Shown here piece after piece: positions 6,306 through 13,079 of a stretch of 13,079 bases of DNA (position 1 is the first letter of the stretch; every line of letters starts with the position of its first letter). This stretch comes from Pyrodictiaceae archaeon (lineage in GTDB: Archaea; Thermoproteota; Thermoprotei_A; Sulfolobales; Pyrodictiaceae), in assembly GCA_027033675.1 (NCBI GenBank), contig JALVKZ010000128.1:1-13079 (forward strand). Direction: 5' to 3'. A program made the position numbers and the translations under genes. A model generated the notes under the pieces. That model was given only the letters and a program-made list of their open reading frames with translations, did no database searches and was not told the DNA's origin.

Positions 6306-7739
6306 GTGGTTGCGTTGGAGCAGCTTCTCCTAGGGATCAAGCCCAGTGGGGGAAGCTTCTTCGGGTATCTGTTAAAGTATCTCAGCTATACGAGGTATAA
6401 CCTAGGATACGAGGATAGCGGAGATGATGCTATCTATATCGGCCATATCGCCCTTGGCTCGAGGGTTGCTAGGCTACTCGGCCTAAAGCTAGGTCATGGC
6501 AAAGGGGGCTCCGGCGCCATAGCTCTTAATAGGGCCCTACTATATCTCCGGGCTTATCCCCTTTCCCTGCTGCCGAGCGACACGGTGATAGCGAATATAA
6601 TCTCTAAACCCCTTGATACAGTTTATGATCCGCGATACATGGCTATGGCTCATTTATCTGTGCAGAAGAACCTAGCAGCTATACGCAGAGATGGTATCAG
6701 CGCTGCCCTGGAGACCCGTACCAGTGAGCTAGGCGGCGACCCCTCAGCAGCCCTTCTCGCAACAGCCCTGCTCTCCGGCCTAACTCGGCAGGGTTTCGAG
6801 CTCCATGCAGCAGCTGCTCAGAACCTAGTAGCTGGCTACATACTCGGGGAAGTAGGGGTAGATGCCGCCGCCAAGGGCATTACAGCCCTATTCATAGACC
6901 TCGTCATCTACTACCTAGTAAACATACTCCACTATAAGCGGGGAGGAACACTAGGCGGCGAGCTACTACACAGCATAGCCGTAGACCCTATCAAACAACT
7001 AGTAGATAAAATAGATGAAGCGCCCAGTGCCGTCCGGCCCGAGGAACTAGATGCAACAAAATACCTAGAGCACATATATTCTATAGCATCATCGATGTGT
7101 TCACATCTCTTAAAAACACTGGGAGAAATACCGTTAATAGATAGAGACAGGGATCCCAAGGAAGTACTAGAGAAGATCACACATTTACTGGAAGAACTTA
7201 AGAACGAGCTACTAGAGATCGAGAAGACAATATACAAACAAGTACTCGATTTCCTCAGAGTAAAGGATTTCCAAGTACAGGATACTAGGACTGAGCCCCT
7301 TATCGGGAGACTAAGCATACTCATACAAAGACTAAGCGACATAGCCGGGGACGATTGCATCCCCGTAATAATGCTCACGGGCCAGTCATCGGGCTACGTG
7401 GTCAAGCTACTCTGGAGGATGCTAGGCAGAGAAAAACCACTATACATCGCGTGGACACCGTACACGCTCTTAAACCTCCAGAACACGGTAGATATACTCG
7501 ATATAATGAATAAAAAGGATAAAAACAGGGGCAAGAATTACTACATATTCCCTCTAACACACAGCGACCTCTACCTAAACGAGTACATGGGGAAACAAGT
7601 CGCGAAACACATCAATAGAGCCTCGGGCAACGGAGGCAAGCCAGTCTGCGCCCTACTACAGGGAGCCTCGCAGACAGTCTACCCCTTCGCCATAGGCCTC
7701 GCAGAGAACACAAACGGCATAAAGATAAAAATAATATAA
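6306..7739 (+). CDS. Unrecognised 477-aa protein with possible C-terminal CARF-like domain
   Basis: This protein starts at GTG 6306 (TTG 6315 is an alternative) and I do not recognise the family as a whole. The N-terminal half is Ala/Leu-rich and helical, with a Gly-rich loop LGHGKGGSGA (62-71) and one hydrophobic stretch (about 191-208) that could be a buried helix or a single membrane segment. A strongly charged coiled-coil-like helix covers about 284-318. The C-terminal 125 residues look like an alpha/beta domain: strand plus turn IPVIMLTGQSSG (352-363), PLYIAWTPYT (378-387), YYIFPLTHS (412-420), and VCALLQGASQTVYPFAIGLA (447-466). The last segment resembles the strand-GGT/S-helix element of CARF domains in Csm6 and Csx1 proteins. 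No HEPN R-x4-6-H pair was found by eye. It is likely partnered with the gene 15 bases upstream. Confidence 0.75.
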   Translation: MVALEQLLLGIKPSGGSFFGYLLKYLSYTRYNLGYEDSGDDAIYIGHIALGSRVARLLGLKLGHGKGGSGAIALNRALLYLRAYPLSLLPSDTVIANIISKPLDTVYDPRYMAMAHLSVQKNLAAIRRDGISAALETRTSELGGDPSAALLATALLSGLTRQGFELHAAAAQNLVAGYILGEVGVDAAAKGITALFIDLVIYYLVNILHYKRGGTLGGELLHSIAVDPIKQLVDKIDEAPSAVRPEELDATKYLEHIYSIASSMCSHLLKTLGEIPLIDRDRDPKEVLEKITHLLEELKNELLEIEKTIYKQVLDFLRVKDFQVQDTRTEPLIGRLSILIQRLSDIAGDDCIPVIMLTGQSSGYVVKLLWRMLGREKPLYIAWTPYTLLNLQNTVDILDIMNKKDKNRGKNYYIFPLTHSDLYLNEYMGKQVAKHINRASGNGGKPVCALLQGASQTVYPFAIGLAENTNGIKIKII

Positions 7740-8315
7740 TACTCTGCCGCGCACGAACCCTATACTACCAATTACCTCTGTTTTCAGCCTTGCTCCCTAA
7801 ACCCGCATCAGTCTATACAAGCCCCTATACGTTTCCTCATAATTAAACTCCTATCCCGCTCAGCCTGCTTGATTTTCAGAGGGTCTCCGTATTTTGGTGC
7901 GCTTTGGCCGCGCTCTATGGTTATCCTTATACCACTCTTTTCACGTCCCCCCCGAGAAACTCGCTTCTGGGAAGTTCGCATGCCTTGTCTTAATGGAAGG
8001 AGGAACATAATGGTAGGCTAGGTCACTGAAACTTATGCCTCGTGTAAGCCTTCTCTCCTCGGAGAGACAGAAATGCCTAATCCTTTTCTTCTTCGTCTCT
8101 CTGCCATCAGGGCGTGTCCCCATCTCCTGGGAGGAGCACAGGTATATGGCCTTAATTGTCATGCTCTACTATGTGAGCCTTGTTCACAGCTACGAAGCGG
8201 TTTGTATTGAGGTACAGCTAGAGGGGCCTTATTGATACTGCTGTGAGGTCTTTGGGGCCTCTTCTCAACCATGTCTGCTCCATGATGGTTTGGGACATGC
8301 ATGATGTCTGCACTG
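7740..8315. other. 576-base gap without a convincing gene
   Basis: This region lies between the convergent 6306 gene and cas3''. Only three short overlapping open frames exist (66-73 codons), with unlikely compositions and no matching start signals. A strong GGAAGGAGG (7995-8003) precedes ATG 8010, but that frame stops after three codons. Small dyads occur at 8053-8066 (CTCTCC-TC-GGAGAG), and 8-base direct repeats (ATGTCTGC) at 8271-8278 and 8304-8311. No CRISPR repeats, tRNA or transposon ends were seen. It may be a decayed gene, a transcription termination zone for both flanking operons, or the site of a non-coding RNA. Confidence 0.6.
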
Positions 8316-9182
8316 CTAGAAGATCGTGGAGAATATATCTATTTCTTGTAATGTTTGTTTGAGTGTTTTTCTCCCGCTTGTCGCTATTTCTCTTAGCCTT
8401 GTTGCCACGTATTGGCCTGTCTCCTGCCCGGTTGCTCCTATGCTGTATTGGAGTTCTCTGATTACTTGTTTGGTGTACCCTCGGGGCCTAGGGTCTTGGG
8501 CTCTCTTGTCTAGTGTTGTTGCCGTTAAGTAGTCTGCTAGGCTTAGTAGTCCTGTTAGCGCTGAAGCGGTTAGTGAGAGCAGTTCCCTTCTCACCCTGTA
8601 TGTTTTTTGAAGAGTTCTTGCAGCATTCTCTACTGTTTGGGGTCCTTCTAGGGGCTTGTAGTCCTTGACAAGTCGTCGGAGAAAAAAGGCTATTATCTCT
8701 GCCTCTGGGCATCCATCCTCTAGCTCGCTTGCCAGTATCAGTAGTTCCTTACTACTTAGCCCCGGCACCATCTGCCTATGTGCTCGTGCTACGCAGTAGC
8801 CGAGCGTCCTCATGGCGTGATGATGTCTCAGCGCCGCTGTAGCGGCAGCTACTGCTAGTAGCTTTCCTCTCCTCGCGTCATCCGCTATGGTCTGAGGCGC
8901 TAGCAGCGCATCAACTACTTCATAGACTATTTTTCCCGCTACTAGCTCGTGGCAAGTAAAGCTTGGATGCCCCCTCCTAACGGTTACCTGGAACCTCTTA
9001 GCAGCTTTACCAGCGTCGTGTAGGAGGGCGGCAACCCCGGCAGCAATGAGTACGTGGCTAGGGCTGGCTCTAAGCCTCCCAGCTATGACTCCTAGCTCCT
9101 CACTGAATAGGCCTAATAGGAGCCCAGCCACGTTACAGCTGTGCTCCCCGAGCCTTACCCCGTTCCAAGCATAGAGAGCCAT
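8316..9182 (-). CDS. cas3'': Cas3'' HD-domain nuclease, type I-A
   Basis: This 288-residue protein carries the HD metal-dependent phosphohydrolase motifs of the stand-alone Cas3'' nuclease, which degrades the displaced strand of DNA targeted by Cascade. Visible motifs are GEHSCNVAG with His14, ALLHDAGKA (52-60) with His55-Asp56, FTCHELVAG (75-83) with His78, and ALRHHHAMR (117-125) with His120-122. All expected metal ligands are present, so it should be active. ATG 9182 places the first His near the N-terminus as usual. The cas3' stop is 5 bases upstream, and separate helicase and nuclease polypeptides are typical of type I-A. It is the last gene of the operon in transcription order. It is slightly longer than many Cas3'' proteins because of its helical C-terminus. 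Confidence 0.92.
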   Translation of the reverse strand: MALYAWNGVRLGEHSCNVAGLLLGLFSEELGVIAGRLRASPSHVLIAAGVAALLHDAGKAAKRFQVTVRRGHPSFTCHELVAGKIVYEVVDALLAPQTIADDARRGKLLAVAAATAALRHHHAMRTLGYCVARAHRQMVPGLSSKELLILASELEDGCPEAEIIAFFLRRLVKDYKPLEGPQTVENAARTLQKTYRVRRELLSLTASALTGLLSLADYLTATTLDKRAQDPRPRGYTKQVIRELQYSIGATGQETGQYVATRLREIATSGRKTLKQTLQEIDIFSTIF

Positions 9183-9187
9183 GGCTA

Positions 9188-10915
9188 TCAGGCCACGAGC
9201 CCTACTCCTTCAATATATGATTCTTGTCTCACAACGGGTAAGAGCTGGTAGCCTCGGAGCCCGTGCTTCCTCGCGACCTCGCCTAGGAGCCGGGGGTAGC
9301 GGTCTAGAAACGCTTGGCAGCTCCTAAGCATTCCCAGTAGCTTCTCTCGGGGAACTTTATCCTCAATAATTTCCACTCTATCGCCGTAGGCTATGAGTAC
9401 TATCCTGCACTCTTCATTGCTGCAGTCGAGTATCTTCTCGGCTCTCCTCCTAGCTAGTAGGGATAGGCTAGCTTCCAGGTGATCGTAGCTGTCTTGTCTC
9501 TTGGGCACGGCGAGGGTTATGAGTGAGGAATCTCTGACGAGGCTGCAGTAGCGCTGAAGAAGCGTCATCGTGGGCCTTGATGAGGTTCTGGAGATGCTTG
9601 TCAGGCTTAGGTAGAGGAGATTGGTATAAGCTGCGTAGCCTGGCCTAGGCTTTTCCCCAGCTCTGTCCTCAGCTTGCTCGACGAGTACTCGAAAACTCCT
9701 AAGCCTCTTATCACGATTCTCTCTGTCGTCTAGGAGCCTCCACTCAATACCGTCTCCCACCTCTTCTAGTTCTCTTAGCAACGACAATGCATCTCTAGCC
9801 ACGGTACCGTAGGGATGGAGCTTATCTGGCTCATAGATTATGACCTCGGGTGGCTCCTCTCTGCACTTCTCGAGGGTCTCTCTGCTCCTACAAAGCCTCC
9901 CAGCTCTCTGTGCAAGGCTACTCGGAGCGGCCGCCTCCGTCACTAAGGCCTCTGCGTCAACGTCTACACCTGCCTCTATAACCTGTGTAGCAACCACTAC
10001 CCTGGCCCTGGGCATCCTTCCTACTGCTGCTTCACGGTCCTTCTCGCTAAGCCTTCCATGAATAAGGACGACGCTTTCCCTGCCCAGGCGCTCGGCGACG
10101 TATTTGTAGACCTCTATGGCGGAGCTCACAGTGTTTACGCTGATCAGTACCCTTCTACCAGTCTCGGCGAGCTCTATGGCTCTCTCCCAAGCAGTGCCTT
10201 TATCGACAAGGCTTGTCCTCCAGTCAAGGCTCTGTTCCTCCTCGTACTCCCTGTCACGGATAGATGTGCATCCCTCGTGGATGCAGCAGGTTCTACAAAC
10301 AGCCATTATCTTGCTACCAGTCCTCCTTGCCACATCCCTCATCAAGCTCCGCGGCATAGTGGCTGTTTCAATTACTACTGGTAGCTCTGCTCGCGCGAAG
10401 ACACTTAGCACGAGGCCTAGGAAGAGCCTTGAGAGAGGCGGCTCCTCAGCCCATGGCTCAGCATATAGGTGGGCTTCGTCGAAAACCGTTAGCGAGGAAA
10501 AAATAGCTGCCCGGGGAAGCTCATAGTGACCCTCGAATACGTCTCTGAGGACACCGCTGAGCTCGACCACGGGTAGGCGGGCAAGATTAAGGGAGAAGCT
10601 ATCAAGAGTGGTGACAACTGCTTGGCGCAGCATGAAGCCAGAGTAGTCCTCGCGGCTAATCTCGAGCCCGGCCAGGAACCCGGCCCTTTCGCCTAAGAGG
10701 CTCTTAAGGAACTTGAATTGCTGCTTAACAAGAGCCCTTAGAGGTAGCACATGTATTACTCGGGCAGCGATACCAGTGTCCCTGCCCTCCTCTAGGAGCC
10801 TGGGAATGGACTTGCTCTTGCCATAGCCTGTGGGGGCCACAAAGATAACGCTAGATCCGCTGCGAACAACTCTAGCCAGCTCATCTATACCGGGACGCTC
10901 CCAAGGCTTCCTCAA
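9188..10915 (-). CDS. cas3': Cas3' superfamily 2 helicase, type I-A
   Basis: This 575-residue DNA helicase unwinds target DNA for the Cas3'' nuclease. Superfamily 2 motifs occur in order: Walker A VAPTGYGKS (26-34), LPLRALVKQQ (57-66; motif Ia), TTLDSF (102-107), FDEAH (145-149; motif II), ETATMPRSL (183-191; motif III), VVLIHGRLS (282-290; motif IV), VVVATQVIEAGVDVD (306-320; motif V) and LAQRAGRLCR (334-343; motif VI). There is no fused HD domain. A Cys cluster CRTCCIHEGC (207-216), at the start of the second RecA-like domain, could bind zinc or form disulfides. Translation begins at TTG 10915, 6 bases past the cas8a stop, so it depends on the operon transcript. Confidence 0.95.
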   Translation of the reverse strand: MRKPWERPGIDELARVVRSGSSVIFVAPTGYGKSKSIPRLLEEGRDTGIAARVIHVLPLRALVKQQFKFLKSLLGERAGFLAGLEISREDYSGFMLRQAVVTTLDSFSLNLARLPVVELSGVLRDVFEGHYELPRAAIFSSLTVFDEAHLYAEPWAEEPPLSRLFLGLVLSVFARAELPVVIETATMPRSLMRDVARRTGSKIMAVCRTCCIHEGCTSIRDREYEEEQSLDWRTSLVDKGTAWERAIELAETGRRVLISVNTVSSAIEVYKYVAERLGRESVVLIHGRLSEKDREAAVGRMPRARVVVATQVIEAGVDVDAEALVTEAAAPSSLAQRAGRLCRSRETLEKCREEPPEVIIYEPDKLHPYGTVARDALSLLRELEEVGDGIEWRLLDDRENRDKRLRSFRVLVEQAEDRAGEKPRPGYAAYTNLLYLSLTSISRTSSRPTMTLLQRYCSLVRDSSLITLAVPKRQDSYDHLEASLSLLARRRAEKILDCSNEECRIVLIAYGDRVEIIEDKVPREKLLGMLRSCQAFLDRYPRLLGEVARKHGLRGYQLLPVVRQESYIEGVGLVA

Positions 10916-10921
10916 GGCTCC

Positions 10922-12064
10922 TCAAGCCACGCTAAGCACCTGGCTCGTAGCTGCCTCAGCTACAGCGCTAGCTGCTCGGAGAAGCGAGTCACGCACAGCC
11001 TTCACGTTCTTACACGAATTGCTCTCAGCGGCTCCTCGGAGGAGACGAGCACAGTCATAGAGATACACGTTGTTACCAGTAATGGTGTAGAGGAAGAGCT
11101 TGCCCAGGCAATGCCCAGTAGCCGTTTTCCCTGGATCCTGCTCTCCTCCACAAAGGCCCTGGGAAACTGCTCTACGGAGTAGCATGCTTAGCGCCGCTAA
11201 TGGCGCCGAGCCGAGAACGCATAGGGGCTCAGAGATAGAGAGAGGGGATAACTCGTTAAGTATAGGCCTATTCCCCGCCTCAGATACATTAGCGAACAAT
11301 AATTGGTCAAGAACACTACTAGCTCCACACAGCTCGCCCGGTTCAGCCCCAAGTAGTTCTGCTACGAGACTTGCAACGTAGAGTACTAGTAGTACATCAA
11401 GGCTGATAGGTAGCTCAGCGACCCCTCGCCTCGCCAGTAAGCGGCCAAGAGGCTCGAGACGGGTACCGCTCCCCCTCATGGCGGCGACAGAGTAGAGCTC
11501 CATAACGGCCTCGAGGTCCTCTCTACTAGCCTCAGACAAGGGGATGAGGTACACACCGTTATCGCCTACTTTTCCAAGCTTGGATAACAAACCGCCTACA
11601 AGGGCTAGGGCGAGAGACGAGGGCGCGGCCTTTCCAATCTTGTCGCCGAGCGGCTTACCGCCCCTCATTGTTCGTGCCTTCTCGAACAAGTTGAGCTTCA
11701 TGAGGCCCAGGGGCACGACTTGTGGCTTCTCAGGATCCAGGTCCCCATTAATGAGTTGTTCAGCGACCAGTTGTGTTGCTTTGTCCCACTTCTTCTCGTC
11801 TTTTGACAATTTCCTGCCAACCAGCTTCTCCACCGGCTTATAATCGTTGCCGAACATTCGGGGGGCTTGTACAAGCTTATCGGATAACAAGTCCACGGCT
11901 ATGCTATAGGCAGTGGACAAGGCTTCTATGAAGTCGTCTCTGCTCTTGAATAAGACCCTATCAGGCTCTATCGCTTCCACCAGGTAGGGTGGGGCAATGG
12001 ATAGTGCTAGTAGCTGGAAGCTTCTACCCATCCACCCTGGCGGGAAGAGCTCGACACTATACAA
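10922..12064 (-). CDS. cas8a: Cas8a large subunit of type I-A Cascade (Csa4-like)
   Basis: This 380-residue, mostly helical protein lies between cas5a and cas3', where type I-A operons carry Cas8a (Csa4/Cas8a2). In known systems Cas8a helps recognise the PAM and recruits Cas3. Size and position fit, as do the N-terminal pattern (SVELFPPGWMGRSFQLLAL, 3-21), the Lys/Glu-rich segment KPVEKLVGRKLSKDEKKWDK (76-95) and the very Leu/Ala-rich C-terminal helices. Large subunits diverge fast, so the call rests mainly on context. Translation starts at TTG 12064, 3 bases past the cas5a stop. Eight cysteines sit in the second half, clustered around 244-350, perhaps as stabilising disulfides. Confidence 0.78.
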   Translation of the reverse strand: MYSVELFPPGWMGRSFQLLALSIAPPYLVEAIEPDRVLFKSRDDFIEALSTAYSIAVDLLSDKLVQAPRMFGNDYKPVEKLVGRKLSKDEKKWDKATQLVAEQLINGDLDPEKPQVVPLGLMKLNLFEKARTMRGGKPLGDKIGKAAPSSLALALVGGLLSKLGKVGDNGVYLIPLSEASREDLEAVMELYSVAAMRGSGTRLEPLGRLLARRGVAELPISLDVLLVLYVASLVAELLGAEPGELCGASSVLDQLLFANVSEAGNRPILNELSPLSISEPLCVLGSAPLAALSMLLRRAVSQGLCGGEQDPGKTATGHCLGKLFLYTITGNNVYLYDCARLLRGAAESNSCKNVKAVRDSLLRAASAVAEAATSQVLSVA

Positions 12065-12067
12065 TGC

Positions 12068-12916
12068 TTAGGCACCTCTAGTAGCTATGCACAAACCCTT
12101 ATCCGTGTCCAAGCAATAAGCTACAGAGTCTTGGGGCTCGAACACCGCAGGCTCGCTAGGCGGGAATAACAAGACACGGGTTGAGAGTGGACTGCTGGGT
12201 ACAAAGTAGTCCTCATAGCTTGGCTGAAGCATTTCCCCACAGAAGATCCTGGGCTCTAGCCTCCACATAATAATAGGCTTGACAGCCTCTATACTGATAG
12301 GCCTTACTAGGCCCCTTTCCTGGTAGAGGATCGACGAGAACTCCTTCCTCAAGGCCTCTGGCTCGCCCACCCAGCTATCGAGAACAGATACTAGGCCCTC
12401 CTTGGATCCAAGCCTCCAGCCAGCACGCGCTATCTGCTCGGCTAGCTCCTCGATACTCGCATCAGCCTCCTCTGCCAGGCCCTCGGCATCAACCACTATA
12501 CTTAGGTAGAGCCGGGCCCCAGGCCCATACACGGCTCCAAGGGCTTGCACGCTCCAGGCATAGGGCTCCCATTCCTTCCTCTTCCTCTGATACGGCAAAG
12601 ACAATACCCTTGTCACGTCACCGTGGAGACTAAGGGCTACGGGGCTTTCTGGGTCTAAGCCAGCGGCGGCAGCCAGAGTGTGCTTTGCGAGGAGACCTGC
12701 TGGGCTGCAGTGCTTCGCTAAGCCGTACTCCGGGAGCCCTAGGAGCCTCGCTAATGGCTCGGCATAGAACCCGATAATGGACGTGGGCGGGGGTAATGGT
12801 AGTGAGGGCTGAGCGGCTGATAGCCCAGCATAACGTACACTAAACCCCCAGGCTAGCTCAGCCTTGCTGACAATCATGAGTGGTTTCAAGGCGCTGCTAA
12901 CCCTCCCTAGGAGCAC
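12068..12916 (-). CDS. cas5a: Cas5a RAMP subunit of type I-A Cascade
   Basis: This protein of up to 282 residues has the Cas5 N-terminal signature: a first strand with aromatic residues (AELAWGFSVRYAG, 19-31) followed by SAAQPSLPLPPPTSIIGFYA (33-52), which matches the P-S-x-x-x-P-P-P-T-x-x-x-G pattern of type I Cas5. Cas5a binds the crRNA 5' handle and, with Cas7, forms the Cascade backbone. Translation may start at GTG 12916 or at ATG 12877 (residue 14); the conserved part begins just after the ATG, while neither start has a clear ribosome site. cas8a follows after 3 bases. The 75-base gap upstream contains a T-run and a weak TATA-like GCATTAAAGC (12944-12953), so cas5a may begin a separate transcript. 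Confidence 0.9.
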   Translation of the reverse strand: MLLGRVSSALKPLMIVSKAELAWGFSVRYAGLSAAQPSLPLPPPTSIIGFYAEPLARLLGLPEYGLAKHCSPAGLLAKHTLAAAAGLDPESPVALSLHGDVTRVLSLPYQRKRKEWEPYAWSVQALGAVYGPGARLYLSIVVDAEGLAEEADASIEELAEQIARAGWRLGSKEGLVSVLDSWVGEPEALRKEFSSILYQERGLVRPISIEAVKPIIMWRLEPRIFCGEMLQPSYEDYFVPSSPLSTRVLLFPPSEPAVFEPQDSVAYCLDTDKGLCIATRGA

Positions 12917-12943
12917 TGGCGTCGAGTAAGACTATGTAGCAGT

Positions 12944-12958
12944 GCTTTAATGCAAAAA
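12944..12958 (-). promoter_or_regulatory. T-run and weak TATA-like site before cas5a
   Basis: On the minus strand TTTTT (12954-12958) follows the stop of the upstream gene by 33 bases and could terminate part of its transcripts. It is directly followed by GCATTAAAGC, a poor TATA-like site about 30 bases before GTG 12916. Together these may set the ratio of upstream Cascade subunits to Cas5-Cas8-Cas3. Confidence 0.35.
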
Positions 12959-12991
12959 CGATGAGGGCACGTTATTCACTTATGTGTGTAT

Positions 12992-13079
12992 TTAGCCTAG
13001 CTTCTCTGTTATTCTCTTCTTTGCCTCCTCTATCACATCTATATAATTGCTCTTACCTATGATCTCTACTCCCTTATCC
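12992..13079 (-). CDS. C-terminal end of the gene upstream of cas5a, possibly Cas7 (Csa2)
   Basis: Only the last 28 residues (DKGVEIIGKSNYIDVIEEAK followed by KRITEKLG) and a TAA stop lie in the window. The fragment forms a short strand and a Lys/Glu-rich helix. In type I-A operons the gene before cas5a is usually cas7 (csa2), sometimes csa5. The fragment is compatible with the helical C-terminus of Cas7, but there is not enough sequence to decide. Codon use matches the neighbouring cas genes. Confidence 0.5.
   Translation of the reverse strand, partial: DKGVEIIGKSNYIDVIEEAKKRITEKLG

Noticed and set aside
6932..7378. 148-codon minus-strand open frame
   Set aside because: Ser-rich antisense shadow of the coiled-coil region of the 477-aa protein, without a promoter.
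7808..8162. Two overlapping minus-strand open frames of 66 and 73 codons
   Set aside because: They overlap each other in different frames, are unusually basic and Ser/Arg-rich, and have no start signals.
8035..8235. 66-codon plus-strand open frame in the gap
   Set aside because: It has no ribosome site or TATA box at the right distance, and its composition looks random; kept only as part of the gap description.
8271..8311. Repeated ATGTCTGC and CATGATG as a CRISPR repeat or C/D box sRNA
   Set aside because: There are only two copies, too short for CRISPR repeats; C-box matches are imperfect and no D box (CTGA) is placed correctly.
9840..10526. Plus-strand open frames of 73, 108 and 136 codons
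   Set aside because: They lie antisense to the well-supported cas3' helicase and are shadows of its codon pattern.

Overview
The window looks like part of a CRISPR-Cas/defence island from a hyperthermophilic crenarchaeon (Thermoproteota). The evidence is the split type I-A cas genes, the heavy use of GTG and TTG start codons, A+T-rich archaeal TATA boxes, short archaeal Shine-Dalgarno motifs, and protein compositions rich in Leu, Arg, Glu and Cys. A member of the Desulfurococcales/Pyrodictiaceae is my best guess, but this is inference and no rRNA or other marker is present.

Layout. (1) Bases 1-2079, minus strand: a type III effector operon, read right to left as a small-subunit-like gene, a Csm3-type Cas7 and a Csm4-type Cas5. 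The last runs off the left edge. No cas10 is visible. (2) Bases 2156-4514, plus strand: a tightly overlapping three-gene operon of a Cys-rich unknown, an SMC/RecF-like ABC ATPase and a second very Cys-rich unknown. It shares a palindromic TATA region with the type III operon. (3) Bases 4524-4943, minus strand: a small Rossmann-like unknown. (4) Bases 5040-7739, plus strand: two large unknown proteins (416 and 477 aa), divergent from the small gene and sharing a second A+T-rich promoter with it. (5) Bases 7740-8315: a gap with no convincing gene. (6) Bases 8316-13079, minus strand: a type I-A interference operon in the order (cas7?)-cas5a-cas8a-cas3'-cas3''. Its upstream gene runs off the right edge.

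Working model. The two outer blocks are classical CRISPR effector modules. The type III complex targets RNA, and its Csm3 keeps the likely RNA-cleaving Asp. The type I-A module has Cas5/Cas8a for Cascade, a Cas3' helicase and a Cas3'' HD nuclease. The roughly 5.6 kb between them holds six genes that I cannot assign to known families, apart from the ATPase fold. Their position, tight coupling and ATPase suggest one or two uncharacterised defence modules or type III ancillary effectors. The 2156-4514 operon and the 5040-7739 pair are the best candidates for something new. No CRISPR array, tRNA, rRNA, insertion sequence or transposase was seen.
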